NCBI GenBank assembly: GCA_030430075.1
Contig: JAUIGN010000005.1
Location: forward strand, 299,962-363,961
Direction: 5' to 3'
DNA length: 64,000 nucleotides
Source: a bacterium
GTDB lineage: Bacteria > Planctomycetota > Planctomycetia > Pirellulales > Pirellulaceae
Within the stretch, counting starts at the first letter, position 1. The number at the start of each line of letters is the position of its first letter. A program made the position numbers and the translations under genes. This document shows, piece after piece, positions 28,440 through 42,399 of the stretch. Under the pieces are notes generated by a model. That model was not told the DNA's origin. It made no database searches and worked only from the letters and a program-made list of their open reading frames with translations.

Positions 28440-28629
28440 CGTGGATGATGGCGCTCGGCGCGGCAATATCGTGGCCCCGTCGAGGCAAGACGCGTACACC
28501 GAGTGTGCATGCTGCCAGCCTCGTTGGTCATCAGCCGTTGAGCGTTCGCTCCGGTTCCGGCGAAAGCGGCACAAACCGGCCTCGCGTGCCTACAACCACG
28601 CTAGATGCAATACAGGGACCGCCTGCCGC

Positions 28630-31600
28630 TCAGCGCGCACTTGGCTCGGACTTGAGCGAGACGAGAAAGGCCAGCAAGTCGGCCAACTCTTCCGCGGTCA
28701 TGTCTTGCCACAGCAGGTCCGGCATCAGCGACTTCTGCTGGGGAGCGAGTAGATCAATCTGGTCGACCGGGATCCGGACCTCATTGGCCTGGGGATCCTT
28801 GAGCACCAATTCGTCCGGGCTTCGCTCTGTCAGGAGGCCGCTCAAAACGCGGCCATCGGTCGTTTCGACAAGGTACGACATGAACTTAGGATCGATGTTC
28901 TGTGACGGCCGCAGGATGCTATCGAGCAGCTGACGGCGCGTGTACTTTTTGCCGATCCCATCCAGGTCAGGGCCTAACTGCCGTCCTTGCCGGCCCAGGC
29001 GATGGCAGTTGCGGCATTGCAGTGTGCGGCTGGTCAGGAACTGCGCGCGGCCCTTCGCCGCTTGTCCTTCCAGGCGGAGAATGTCGTGAACGTCGACGTC
29101 TCGTCCCAGGCGGCGGGTGCGTTGCTCTTCCGGCAAGAACCGTTCAAACAGGTCGCGAATCTCCGGACCGCTCTGGCTGGTTGCCAGGCGCAGCGATTCC
29201 GCGGTCGCGTCTGCAGGCAGGCTGCCGTCCGCGATCGCTTGTGCCAGCCTCATCGCGGACGCAGTGCGGTCAAGCAGCCGGGTCACGGCGGCCGTCAGGT
29301 CGGTCGCCGTCCCTTGACCCAGTTCCGCCAGATCCTGCTGCGCCCTCGCCTCGATCCCGTCTCCCTGTTCGTCGGCCGAAACGTCGTCCATGCGGACGAT
29401 CCAATCGTGAATCAACTGCCAGCCCTGTTGATCGACAAGGGTCGAGCCGATATGAGGCATTCGCCCGCGGCCGGTCTTCGCCATCCGATACAGGAGCACG
29501 CTCCGGTAGGGATCTCCGGCGGCAACTACCTCCGCTCCATGGATCCCAAACGTGCCCTGGGTTGGGCGTTGGTCGAGGAGATTCGTTTTCTCCATCGGCA
29601 GTTGAATCTGCACGTCCATTGCGGCCGTGCCGCCGCCGCCCCGTCGATGGCAATGAGCGCAGTTGACATGAAGATAAGATCTGGCTCGTCGTTCCAGCGA
29701 TGCCGCCGTGTCGTGCGGATCGACAATCAACCCCGGCCGTGGCTGTGGTGGCGTCTCAAACAGTCCCAAGTGGGTCAGCGTGCGCAGTTGATTGTCCCGA
29801 GCCAGCCGGTAGTTCTGGTCGCAGTCAAGTTGTTCCGGGTTAAACCCGTAGATGGTGCCTCCCCGTGTCGTATGGCAGAGGAGGCATTCCGTCGAACTGG
29901 CGAAGTGCCAGGTCTGCGTGCGGACTCCGTCACCCGAGCCGGTGTCGGGAACGGTGTAGGTGCGGTCGAAGCCATCCCGGACACGAACGGCATCCGTCTG
30001 TGATTCGTTCCAGGCATAGGTGTAGGCTCGCCAGGTGTCCACATCGAAGTGCAGCAACTGTGTCTCCAGCCGCGTCATGCCGACCTGGTCGTCTTGCTGG
30101 GTTGGCAGGGAGATCGTCTTGACCAAAACGCTGTTGTGCGGAAACTTCCAGGTTCCCTTGATGTAGCCAATTTGCACATTGCTACTCTGGTAGGTGTCCA
30201 GCCTGGCGTTTCCCGGGATGGCGACGAAACGTTCGGCGACGGCGCCGTCCATCCACGGTTCCGCCTGGATCCGATAAGGGATGACGCCGGGAGCGACGGT
30301 GTGTTCCGGGACCGACGCGAATAGCCCCGTTTCGCTGAGCCGGTTCGGGAAACGGGCGTTCTGGGGGCCGGGGGCATTCGGCACCAGACGGTGGATGGTT
30401 CCGTCGTACGCGACGATGTAAAGTTCGTTCTGGTTGTCGACTCCGAAGCAGATGATCTGCAGCCCTGAATCGGCCAGTTCGCGGGCCTTGCCGCCTTCCG
30501 TGACCGTGACAGGAACGCTCCAGAGTTTACCGGTCACGTAGTCGCCGTAGACATATTCTCCTGCCAATTCCGGCAGCCGCCGGCCGCGATAGACGAAGCC
30601 CCCGGTAATCGACCTCGATTCGATATGTTGGTGGGCGACCGTGGGGGGCGAAACGGGCGTCGGTCCCCGCGTCCGCTCGCGGTGCACCGGTTGCGGACCT
30701 TCGACCAGGCTCCAACCATAGTTGGCGGCTCGCTCGACGCGATAGATCATCTCCCACATTTCCCAACCCACATCGCCTACCCAGAGCGAGCCGGTCGGTG
30801 GATCAAAGCTCATCTTCCAGGGGTTGCGAAAGCCGTACGCCCAAACTTCGGGCCGCGCGTCTTCCCAATCAGCAAAGGGGTTATCCGCGGGAATTGAATA
30901 TGGTTGAGCTTCCGTCGGGTGGTCGACGTCGATCCGCAGAATGCTGGAACGCAGATTGGAGACATCCTGACCTGAGTGGAGCGGATCGGGCGGAAAGGCC
31001 GGGCCGGCATCGCCCGTCGAGATGTACAGAAAACCGTCCGGTCCGAACTTCAAGCAGCCTCCGTTGTGACCGCCCGACCGCCAGCGAATCACAATCTGTT
31101 CACTGGCCGCATCAATTGTCGGCCGGCTGGTGCCGGTCACGCGGAAGCTTGAGACCCGCGTTCCATGGTCCTGGTTCTGGCCCACCGTGTAGCAGATGTA
31201 GCAGAGTCGATTGGCGGCGAATTCCGGGTGAAAAGTCAGCCCGTACAGGCGATCAGCACCGGGAACCTGCTTCGCCAGATCAAAGAACAGGTGCTGCTGC
31301 AGCGTACCGGCATCAGCCTGTTGTGGCGAAAACGAGTAGATGCGGCCGCTCAGTTCGGCCACAAACAACCGCTCCGTGTCCGGCGCATTGGTCAGCACGA
31401 CCGGGTTGGTTACCTGCAAGTCCGCAAAGACCGGTTCGAGCCGATAGGGGGCCGGAGGATTTGGCGAACCCTTGATCCGGGACGTTGTCCAGGGAACGCG
31501 GCGCGCAATGCCGAAGGGGCGCGCGGCGTCGGACAGGGCTTGCTTGGCCGGCGGCTGCGCCCGCACGGGTGTCGACAGCCCGATCAGGCACCAGGCGGTA

Positions 31601-31638
31601 AGCAGGCAGGTCAGCAGTAGGAATCGAGTCGAGTGCAT
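28630..31638 (-). CDS. Exported PQQ/sorbosone-dehydrogenase-like propeller with c-type haem domains
   Basis: A 1002-residue protein. The start at 31638 follows GGAAG and gives a signal peptide (FLLLTCLLTAWCLIGLS). A glucose/sorbosone dehydrogenase-type propeller spans about residues 50-420 (GGHNGGCLKFGPDGFLYIS, EVWAYGFRNPWKMSFD). Three CxxCH haem sites follow: CLLCH (~584), CAHCH (~661) and CRNCH (~874). The last is in a planctomycetal C-terminal haem-binding domain (LGRQGRQLGPDLDGIGKKY). It is likely a periplasmic sugar oxidase passing electrons to its own haems. Such multidomain proteins are abundant in Planctomycetota and largely uncharacterised. Confidence 0.9.
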   Translation of the reverse strand: MHSTRFLLLTCLLTAWCLIGLSTPVRAQPPAKQALSDAARPFGIARRVPWTTSRIKGSPNPPAPYRLEPVFADLQVTNPVVLTNAPDTERLFVAELSGRIYSFSPQQADAGTLQQHLFFDLAKQVPGADRLYGLTFHPEFAANRLCYICYTVGQNQDHGTRVSSFRVTGTSRPTIDAASEQIVIRWRSGGHNGGCLKFGPDGFLYISTGDAGPAFPPDPLHSGQDVSNLRSSILRIDVDHPTEAQPYSIPADNPFADWEDARPEVWAYGFRNPWKMSFDPPTGSLWVGDVGWEMWEMIYRVERAANYGWSLVEGPQPVHRERTRGPTPVSPPTVAHQHIESRSITGGFVYRGRRLPELAGEYVYGDYVTGKLWSVPVTVTEGGKARELADSGLQIICFGVDNQNELYIVAYDGTIHRLVPNAPGPQNARFPNRLSETGLFASVPEHTVAPGVIPYRIQAEPWMDGAVAERFVAIPGNARLDTYQSSNVQIGYIKGTWKFPHNSVLVKTISLPTQQDDQVGMTRLETQLLHFDVDTWRAYTYAWNESQTDAVRVRDGFDRTYTVPDTGSGDGVRTQTWHFASSTECLLCHTTRGGTIYGFNPEQLDCDQNYRLARDNQLRTLTHLGLFETPPQPRPGLIVDPHDTAASLERRARSYLHVNCAHCHRRGGGGTAAMDVQIQLPMEKTNLLDQRPTQGTFGIHGAEVVAAGDPYRSVLLYRMAKTGRGRMPHIGSTLVDQQGWQLIHDWIVRMDDVSADEQGDGIEARAQQDLAELGQGTATDLTAAVTRLLDRTASAMRLAQAIADGSLPADATAESLRLATSQSGPEIRDLFERFLPEEQRTRRLGRDVDVHDILRLEGQAAKGRAQFLTSRTLQCRNCHRLGRQGRQLGPDLDGIGKKYTRRQLLDSILRPSQNIDPKFMSYLVETTDGRVLSGLLTERSPDELVLKDPQANEVRIPVDQIDLLAPQQKSLMPDLLWQDMTAEELADLLAFLVSLKSEPSAR

Positions 31639-31854
31639 GGAAGACTTCCGCCAGGCTACCGAAGAAACGGGGAAACACGATGGACACATTGCGTGCCGAA
31701 AAAGTAACGCGCTTGACCGGTCCGCAGACCAGTAACCTCCTGGACGTACCCACAGTCTGTCGAGGGCGACTACAGGCGAGGATCGTGGCGGGAATAACTG
31801 TCCCATGTGCCGGCTCTCGCTCCGCGTCGGACTTTCGCCATGCCGTGGCCGTAG

Positions 31855-31871
31855 GTCATGCTGTGCCTGAC
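31855..31871. repeat. REP-like palindrome, second copy
   Basis: GTCATGC-tgt-GCCTGAC, one mismatch in the stem, with the same flanks as the copy at 11885. The rest of the 31639-32243 gap has no gene I can support. Confidence 0.75.
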
Positions 31872-32243
31872 ATATTGCGGCCTGGCATCGTTCAGGGCGG
31901 GGTCAATTATCGGACCGCGCCGGTACCGTTGCAAGTTGTTCGGCAGTGACCTCGCGCCACGCCGCTCGACGAACGCGCCTGCAAGGTGTCCATCCTATCG
32001 CTCGGCAGCCCGCGACCATTCGCCGGGTTGGCCTGCCCGCAATGGAGGGGGATGCCGGTGCGTGGTTGTGACCGGTGCGGCAATCCGTCAGAATCCTACG
32101 GTCGCCCCATGTTCGACCGACGGTGCGGACGAGGCGCCTCTCGCCGGGGCGAGCGGCCGTGCGATGGTGTGTCCCAGGTGTACCTGCGAGTGCCCATGAT
32201 TGAGGCTAATTCTTTACTTTGACAACAAGAGGGTTCTGGATTT

Positions 32244-33047
32244 ATGAAGATCGTCCGGTGCGAAGACAGTACGGGAGAGATCGGGTATGGCTGCCGGCAC
32301 GATGACGGTTCGCTGACACGTATCGAAGGTTGTCTGTTTGGCGACTATCGCGACACGGGTGAAGCGCTGACCGCGAAGAAGATTCTGGCCCCCTTGGCGC
32401 CCGCAGCCATCCTCTGCATCGGGCTCAACTATCGGAAGCACGCCGCCGAAGGCAACAATCCGATTCCGGAGCATCCCGTGCTGTTCATGAAGATGCCCAG
32501 CGCTGTGCAGAACCCCGACGATCCGATCCTCCTGCCGACGCATTTGGAGAGCACCAAGGTCGATTACGAATGCGAGCTTGCGGTCGTGATTGGCAAAGCT
32601 TGCAAGAACGCCACCCGCGACAACGCACTCGATTATGTCCTGGGCTACACCTGTGCCAACGACGTGAGTGCCCGGGATTGGCAGATCTCCTGGGGCGGCA
32701 GCCAATGGTGCCGCGGCAAGACGTTCGATACGTTTTGCCCCTTGGGGCCGACCCTGGTCACCAGAGATGAGATCGCCGACCCGAACCAACTGGGGATCAA
32801 GACGATTCTCAACGGCGAAGTGATGCAGGATTGGAATACCAACGACATGATCTTCGATTTGCCGACGTTGATCGAATTCCTCAGCGGTAGCAGCTTGTTG
32901 GCCCCAGGCACGGTTATCCTGACGGGAACTCCGCACGGTGTCGGGGCGGCGCGCAAGCCGCCCGTTTACCTGCAGGACGGCGACCAAATCACCATCGAGA
33001 TCGAAGGGATTGGTGCGCTGACCAACCCGGTGCAGGCCGAAGCTTGA
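32244..33047 (+). CDS. Fumarylacetoacetate hydrolase (FAA)-family protein
   Basis: A 267-residue cytoplasmic protein behind AGAGGG. The FAA fold markers are CIGLNYRKHAAEGN (residues ~54-67), the metal-binding Glu pair in VDYECELAVVIGK, and the Asp in CANDVSARDWQ. The C-terminal ILTGTPHGVGAARKPPVYL is also diagnostic. Family members hydrolyse or decarboxylate 2-keto acids, such as 2-keto-3-deoxy-sugar acid or catechol-pathway intermediates. Together with the nearby lactonase and propeller dehydrogenases it fits sugar-acid catabolism, but the exact substrate is open. Confidence 0.95.
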   Translation: MKIVRCEDSTGEIGYGCRHDDGSLTRIEGCLFGDYRDTGEALTAKKILAPLAPAAILCIGLNYRKHAAEGNNPIPEHPVLFMKMPSAVQNPDDPILLPTHLESTKVDYECELAVVIGKACKNATRDNALDYVLGYTCANDVSARDWQISWGGSQWCRGKTFDTFCPLGPTLVTRDEIADPNQLGIKTILNGEVMQDWNTNDMIFDLPTLIEFLSGSSLLAPGTVILTGTPHGVGAARKPPVYLQDGDQITIEIEGIGALTNPVQAEA

Positions 33048-33252
33048 CGAGTGGATCGACGACGACTTCCAAGCGAACTTGACCGGCCGTGCGCGGCGGG
33101 CGGCATTGGCCAGGCGGCACGGTCGAGCGGCACGGTCAGGCGGCGGAATCACTCTGCCGCCCTGGGCTGCCAGGCGGGACTTGTTGGCAATCAACGGGCG
33201 GCGCGCCACTCGGGTATGTTTCGTTTTACCCCTACACGTGAAAGTCTCCATC

Positions 33253-35334
33253 ATGCGTCATCTTGCGAGCGGACGATCGCTGCTGGCCTGCGTCGTAGCG
33301 GCCTGGCTGGCCTTCCCGGGTGGGTTTTGCGATGCCGAAGTCACTCGGTTTGAGATTCTGAAACGCGAGCCCTTTGCCGAGGGCCGGACGTTCGGAGACA
33401 TTGGCGCGTACGAGCAAATTGTGGGGCGCGTGCACTTCGAGTTGGATCCGGATCTGCCGCAGAACGCGGACGTCGTCGATCTCAAACTGGCTCCACGCAA
33501 CACCCGGAAACGGGTTGCCCTGTCGGCCGATCTGCTCGTCCTGGCACCGCAGGATCCGGCCCGCGGCAATGGTGCGCTGCTGTACGGCGTCAACAATCGC
33601 GGCAACCTGATCACGCTGCGAAATTTCAATTTCGCAACCGGCAGCAATTGTCCAACGACGGTCGCAGACGCAGGCGATGGTTTTCTCATGACGCATGGGT
33701 TTACCATGGTCTGGAGCGGTTGGGACGGCGAACTCGTGCCGGGAAATCAACGGCTGCGGCTATCGCCGCCCGTCGTCGACGCGTCCCTCACGGGAATGGT
33801 TCGCTGTGAGATCATTCCTGGTGAGGACACGACGCGGTCGGTCGTTAACTGGGCGAACCACGGTTCGTATCGGCCGACGGCCGCCGGCCTCAAGTCTGCC
33901 ACACTCACCCACCGATTGCGGGCGAGCCACCCGCGTGTGTTGATCCCCCGCCAGGATTGGACGCTCCACGTCCAGGAGGTCGAGAGTGACTCGCAGAGCC
34001 AACTGCCGCTGGTCGAACTGGAGTATCCACAGGGCCTGAAGAAACTGGAGATTTACGAGCTAATCTATGAGGCCCGTGATCCGCTCGTCATGGGCACCTG
34101 TTTCACTTCGGTGCGTGACCTGGTCTCAGCGCTAAAGTATGGGACCGGCCAGGATAATCCGCTGCTGGTCGAGGACGAGTCGCCGATTGAGCGGGCCCAC
34201 GCGTTTGGGGTCTCGCAGAGCGGTCGTTTCTTACGGGAAATGGTCTATTGGGACTTCAATGTCGACGAGCGGGGACGGCAAGTCTTTGATGGGATCATTC
34301 CGCACGTCTCAGGTTCTGGACTTGGATCCTTCAACCATCGTTTCGCCCAGCCGACCCGCCATGCCGCTCAGCACGACCACCACGACTATCCGCCCGATCG
34401 GTTCCCTTTTGCCTACGAAACACAAACCGACCCTTTTACCGGCTTGACCGAGGGCATCCTCCAGCGTGCCGAACGGAGCGGTTCGGCGCCGAAGGTCATG
34501 CACACGCAGTCTTCGTCGGAGTATTGGAATCGCAGCGGATCGCTGGTTCACACCGATCCGCTGGGGACGCAGGACGCGGCCGTTCCGGACAACGTCCGTA
34601 TCTATTTCTTTGGCGGCACGCAGCACGGTCCCAGCCGCTTCACCACCGACGTCGGAGACGGTCAAACCGCCCCCAATCCAGCCGATTACCGGCCCTTCCT
34701 GCGGGCACTGCTGCTGGCGCTTGACGCGTGGGTGAAGGACGGCGTCGAACCGCCGCCCAGCGTTCATCCGACGATTCGTGAGGGGACGCTCGTTGCCTGG
34801 ACCCAGAATGCCACGCGCTTTCCCGTAATTCCCGGCGTGCGTTACCCGGGTGTGATCCAACAGCCGTCGTTGCTCGATTTTGGTCCACGCTGGCAGACGG
34901 AGCGCATCATCGATCGCCAACCACCCCTGCCGCGCGGCACGTACCGAGTTCTCGTTCCCCGATCGGGACCCGACGGCAATGAAGTCGGCTGTCTCTCGCC
35001 ACCCGAAGTGGCCGTGCCGGTGGCAACGTATACGAGTTGGCGGCTGCGGAGCGAAAACGGGCCGGCCGCGGGGCAGCTATATAGCTTATCGGGATCCTTC
35101 ATTCCATTTCCATTGACGAGCGCGGCCGCGGACGAGTCAGGAGATCCGCGCCAGTCACTGGAAGCACGCTACGGGACGCTCGACGCCTACCTCACGCAGC
35201 TCGAAAAGGTTTGTCGCGACTACGAAGCGAAAGGCTACCTGTTGCCGGAAGATACCAGGCGGACGATACGGATCCAACGCGAGCGCGTTGCGCCATGGTT
35301 TGCGATGCTTGCCGAGCCGCCGGCGGTCCCTTGA
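33253..35334 (+). CDS. Exported alpha/beta-hydrolase-domain protein
   Basis: A 693-residue protein with signal peptide (LLACVVAAWLAFPGGFCDA) started at ATG 33253. The long protein matches the large secreted alpha/beta hydrolase-domain family. Its nucleophile elbow is GVSQSGRFL (about residues 318-326). GNNRG-like VNNRGNLI and WSGWDGEL are family-typical strands. A His/Asp-rich stretch (HAAQHDHHDYPPDR, about 372-385) is notable and may bind metal or be a loop. Function is probably an esterase or lactonase outside the cytoplasm; the substrate is unknown. Confidence 0.85.
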   Translation: MRHLASGRSLLACVVAAWLAFPGGFCDAEVTRFEILKREPFAEGRTFGDIGAYEQIVGRVHFELDPDLPQNADVVDLKLAPRNTRKRVALSADLLVLAPQDPARGNGALLYGVNNRGNLITLRNFNFATGSNCPTTVADAGDGFLMTHGFTMVWSGWDGELVPGNQRLRLSPPVVDASLTGMVRCEIIPGEDTTRSVVNWANHGSYRPTAAGLKSATLTHRLRASHPRVLIPRQDWTLHVQEVESDSQSQLPLVELEYPQGLKKLEIYELIYEARDPLVMGTCFTSVRDLVSALKYGTGQDNPLLVEDESPIERAHAFGVSQSGRFLREMVYWDFNVDERGRQVFDGIIPHVSGSGLGSFNHRFAQPTRHAAQHDHHDYPPDRFPFAYETQTDPFTGLTEGILQRAERSGSAPKVMHTQSSSEYWNRSGSLVHTDPLGTQDAAVPDNVRIYFFGGTQHGPSRFTTDVGDGQTAPNPADYRPFLRALLLALDAWVKDGVEPPPSVHPTIREGTLVAWTQNATRFPVIPGVRYPGVIQQPSLLDFGPRWQTERIIDRQPPLPRGTYRVLVPRSGPDGNEVGCLSPPEVAVPVATYTSWRLRSENGPAAGQLYSLSGSFIPFPLTSAAADESGDPRQSLEARYGTLDAYLTQLEKVCRDYEAKGYLLPEDTRRTIRIQRERVAPWFAMLAEPPAVP

Positions 35335-35354
35335 TACATTCCTCCGCCGGTTAG

Positions 35355-35371
35355 GTCGTGCGGTGCGTGAC
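35355..35371. repeat. REP-like palindrome, diverged copy
   Basis: TAGGTCGTGC-ggt-GCGTGAC aligns base by base with the copy at 11885. The two stem changes give G-T wobble pairs. Confidence 0.55.
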
Positions 35372-35468
35372 GTAAACTCTCGAGCGGCAGCCTCGGAGGA
35401 TCGTCAAGCCTTTGTCAATCGACCCGTTGTGGTTGCCATCACCGGATACGAATTGACCAAAATGGCGG

Positions 35469-36887
35469 CTAGCCCAGCACCCCTCGGCGTTTTTCAATGT
35501 TGGCCAGGCCACGCTTCAGTTCGGCCGGAAGGTCCGGAATCAGGCGAGCTTCCGCGTAGTCGAAGAGCTGGTGCGAAATGGTCGCCAGCAGATCGTCCGG
35601 CGTTTGCGGCGGACCGACGGCCTGACCCGCATCGCGCGTGGAGCGACCTACGACCTGACCGTGGGTGATGCCGCCTCCGTACAGCATGAGTGGGGCCAGC
35701 TTGCCCCAGTGGTCGCGCCCGCCGTTCTTGTTAATTCGTGGCGTGCGTCCCATTTCCCCGGCACATACGAGGAGGATTTGATCGGACAGGCCGCGAGCTT
35801 CGCAGTCTTCGATGAACGCCGAAACCGCGTGATCGAAAGGGGCGATGACCAGCTTCTGACCCTCCGGGACGGCCACATTGTTCTGGTCTGCGTGGAAGTC
35901 CCAGACAAATTCCGAATGAATGGTGATAAAGCCGCAACCGGCTTCACACAATCGTCGTGCCAGCAGTAGCATTTTGCCGAGTGTCTTGGTGTGGGCCGTG
36001 TACCAGGGGATGTTGTTTCGTTTCTTGGTTCCGCCCTCATAAAGCCACTGCCGGGGGTCGTAGTATGGGCTGGTGTCGTAGCGCGCCAACGTCCGCGGGT
36101 CTTCCTTCGACAGGTCGAAGGCGTCCGCGACACCCTTGGTGATCAGATCCAGGGCTTGCGCCTGGAGACCGGTCAAGCCACCCGTCTCTGCCACATGGTC
36201 GAACTGCCGCCGCGCCCCGTCGAGCGTCTGGAGCAGGTGCCGCCGGTCGTCGAGCCGCTCACGGGACAGGTGCAGTTGCATCGCTTCCTGCAACGGCCCC
36301 TTACCCCCGGGGATAAACGGGGCGTAAGCGGTTCCCAAGGCACCGGTCGCATCGAATTTTCCAAACCGTTCGCCCAGCGACTTCTGCTCCGAGTCGATCG
36401 ACTTGGGAATCACGAACATGGAGTTGGGCAACCCGGTTTCCGGGTGATTGGTCCCCGCCACGCGGGAATAGGCGGCGCCGATGGAGGCATCTCCAAATTG
36501 GCTGCTGACCACCGGCTTGACTCCGCCGTGACCGGTATTCGTTTGATAGTTGCGGACAATCGCCATCCGGTGGGCGTGCTGCGACAAGTTCTCCAGCGCA
36601 CACCCGAATCGCGTACCCGGGACACTGGTGGGGATCTCACCCCCGACGCTCGCAATCTCTGACGGGACGTCGACCTTGGGGTCGAACGTCTCGAGCTGCG
36701 TCGGCCCACCCTGCTGGAAGAGGAAGATCACCGACTTGCCTGTCACCGGCGTCAGCGATGACGTGGCGGCACGTGCCGAGTTCAGCCCGGGGAGCGCCAA
36801 ACCACCCAAGGAGAGCCCGCCTATCTGCATGAACGAACGCCTGCCGATCGGCCGCCTGCGAGATATCGCATCAGATAAAACGAACAT
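35469..36887 (-). CDS. DUF1501 protein with Tat signal
   Basis: A 472-residue protein. ATG 36887 follows AGGAGTG and opens with a twin-arginine leader (RRRPIGRRSFMQIGGLSLGG). The remainder is typical DUF1501, a sulfatase/alkaline-phosphatase-like fold: VIFLFQQGGPTQLETFDPK, FVWDFHADQNN, AGEMGRTPRINKNGGRDHW and GGGITHGQVVG. DUF1501 proteins are normally paired with a DUF1549/DUF1553 cytochrome partner; none is adjacent here. Exported; function unknown. Confidence 0.95.
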   Translation of the reverse strand: MFVLSDAISRRRPIGRRSFMQIGGLSLGGLALPGLNSARAATSSLTPVTGKSVIFLFQQGGPTQLETFDPKVDVPSEIASVGGEIPTSVPGTRFGCALENLSQHAHRMAIVRNYQTNTGHGGVKPVVSSQFGDASIGAAYSRVAGTNHPETGLPNSMFVIPKSIDSEQKSLGERFGKFDATGALGTAYAPFIPGGKGPLQEAMQLHLSRERLDDRRHLLQTLDGARRQFDHVAETGGLTGLQAQALDLITKGVADAFDLSKEDPRTLARYDTSPYYDPRQWLYEGGTKKRNNIPWYTAHTKTLGKMLLLARRLCEAGCGFITIHSEFVWDFHADQNNVAVPEGQKLVIAPFDHAVSAFIEDCEARGLSDQILLVCAGEMGRTPRINKNGGRDHWGKLAPLMLYGGGITHGQVVGRSTRDAGQAVGPPQTPDDLLATISHQLFDYAEARLIPDLPAELKRGLANIEKRRGVLG

Positions 36888-36990
36888 GGTTGACACTCCT
36901 GTTAATTCTGAACACGTTGGTCCCGATGGTTTGCTCAGTTCAAGCACCCGCCCGCCGAGCCGGCACGGTGCAGACGGCACCCCCGCTCGA

Positions 36991-38382
36991 CTACCGGCCG
37001 CGGCTGCCAGTTGGTGCCGCCAGGTCGACGCAGACTAGCTCCTTGTCGTTTCTGGCAAACAGGCACCGATTGGCAAACGCCGGGTGGCTCCAGACGACAT
37101 CTCTGCCGAATGCCTCGTTGGTCGGCTCAAGCACATGAAAACGTCCCAATTCCTGGTAGCCGTCGCGGCTCAGGTTAGCCATCACCAGGTCGCCCATCTC
37201 GTTAAAGAGAAAGAAGCGATCTTCGTGCTTGACGAGAAAAGCGGTCGCATGGCGTGCCCGCCGCGATTCGTTGTGCAGCGGTTTGGCGGTTTCCCACAAC
37301 CGTTCCCCGCTGGCGACCGTCGCGCCGATCAAGGTGCCGGCCTCGACGTCGCAGCCGTAGATCATGCCGTCGAGCAGGAACGGAGTGCTGTTGGAGCAAT
37401 ACACGCTGGTCTTTGCGGTGCCATGCCAGTCAAACTCGGCCCCCGGTCGGTCATCGTCCAGCTTGATCATCGCGGAAGTTTTTCCGATGGCACTCACGTA
37501 GAGCCGATTGCCCGACTTCCGCGGCGCGTGAATCGACATCCGATAGCCGGCCTTGATGGGCAAGGACCAAAACACCTTACCCGTCAGCGGGTCCAGCCCA
37601 TTGACTGCTTCCGGATGCCAGATCACCAGCTGCCGTCGGCCCGCATGCTCGATCATGGTGGGCGGGCAATAACCGGGTTCCGGCGCCGACAGGGCACGCC
37701 ATACCTCTTCGCCCGTGCGTTTGTCCAGTGCCACACAGACGCTACCCTTCCCGCCTGCCAGCACGTAGACCAGCTCGCCATCGACCAGCGGATGTGCAGC
37801 AAACCCCCAGATTGGCGTTTTCGTCGGGTACTCTGCGGTGAGCCGTTTTCCCCAAATGACGTCTCCTGAAGTTGCATCCAGGCACAGCAACCGGCCTTCT
37901 GCGCCACACGTGTAGACGCGACCGTCGCTGATCGTGGGAGTGCAGCGGGGTCCCGCCGCGTACGAAATACTGTAAGGCTGGTCCTCGGCGTGCTCCCAAA
38001 GCAACTCGCCGGTCTCGCTCGAAAAACACAAGACCCGTTCTTGGCCGGTGAGTCGGGTCACGCCACCCGGGTTGTTAATCAGCTCTCCGGACTTCTTGAC
38101 ATAGTCCATCACAAAGACCCGGTCACCGACCACGGCCGGTCCGCCGTAGCCAAGCTGGATCGGTTGCCGCCAGCGAACCGGCAGGCCGTCGGCCGGGATC
38201 TGCTTGATGATTCCCGATTCACGCCACACCGCGTCCCGTTGCGGGCCCATCCACTGGGGCCAATCGTCGGCAAGTGTTGACTGCGAATTGACCAAGACGG
38301 CCACCGCCAGGGTCACCAGAGCGAGCCCCTGCATGGCCAACTCTGCGGAAGCCAGCTTGTGGCGGCGGCGGAACAGCGGCAT
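36991..38382 (-). CDS. Exported PQQ-binding-like beta-propeller protein
   Basis: A 463-residue protein with an N-terminal hydrophobic leader (LALVTLAVAVLVNSQSTLA) and repeated PQQ-type propeller blades. DDWPQWMGPQRDAVW is the usual start of the mature planctomycetal family; blade motifs include GELLWEHAEDQPYS, YTCGAEGRLLCLDATSGDVIW and RTGEEVWRALSA. ATG 38382 is chosen over 38466 because codons upstream lose the high third-position GC of the gene. It may be a scaffold, BamB-like, or a quinoprotein. Separated by 103 bp from the DUF1501 gene on the same strand. Confidence 0.88.
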   Translation of the reverse strand: MPLFRRRHKLASAELAMQGLALVTLAVAVLVNSQSTLADDWPQWMGPQRDAVWRESGIIKQIPADGLPVRWRQPIQLGYGGPAVVGDRVFVMDYVKKSGELINNPGGVTRLTGQERVLCFSSETGELLWEHAEDQPYSISYAAGPRCTPTISDGRVYTCGAEGRLLCLDATSGDVIWGKRLTAEYPTKTPIWGFAAHPLVDGELVYVLAGGKGSVCVALDKRTGEEVWRALSAPEPGYCPPTMIEHAGRRQLVIWHPEAVNGLDPLTGKVFWSLPIKAGYRMSIHAPRKSGNRLYVSAIGKTSAMIKLDDDRPGAEFDWHGTAKTSVYCSNSTPFLLDGMIYGCDVEAGTLIGATVASGERLWETAKPLHNESRRARHATAFLVKHEDRFFLFNEMGDLVMANLSRDGYQELGRFHVLEPTNEAFGRDVVWSHPAFANRCLFARNDKELVCVDLAAPTGSRGR

Positions 38383-38739
38383 GCTGATTCGCCGTCGGAA
38401 GCGTGGAAACGAATGCCGAACGGCTACCTGAGTCGTTCCCCGGCAGACAGGTTGTGGGCTTGGCATGTCGGTGAGGCTACCTTTCTCGAGTCGATGGTCT
38501 TCTCAGTCCTTGATTCGTGCAATTCGCGATCCACGTAAGCGGCTCGCACCACGGCGGCTGCCGGCGGAGGGAGACGTGCCTGCGGCGCGTCGGGGCGCAA
38601 GGTCCGTGGAATCGCGGTTGCCGAAGATTCTAGGCGAAATCCGCCGGGCGAGGCAAATGTTGTTGGCAGGAAACGGCGCCCCAGGCCGGCAGGGGCCGCC
38701 GTCTGCAGCCCGCCACCTGCCCTACTCGGCCGCCGCCGC

Positions 38740-42237
<3,498 letters not shown>

Positions 42238-42399
42238 GGTATCCGGTATGCCTTGTGGGGTGATTGAGCAGGTGATCGATCAGGTGGGACGCGTAATCCG
42301 CGTGAGGCGTTCCGTCTCCGCCCCCGTCTATCTTGATTGATTGCCGGGCCTTCGGCTAGGGTGTCTCACCGTCCCCGCTCTCCACGCGCCCCCCCCACC

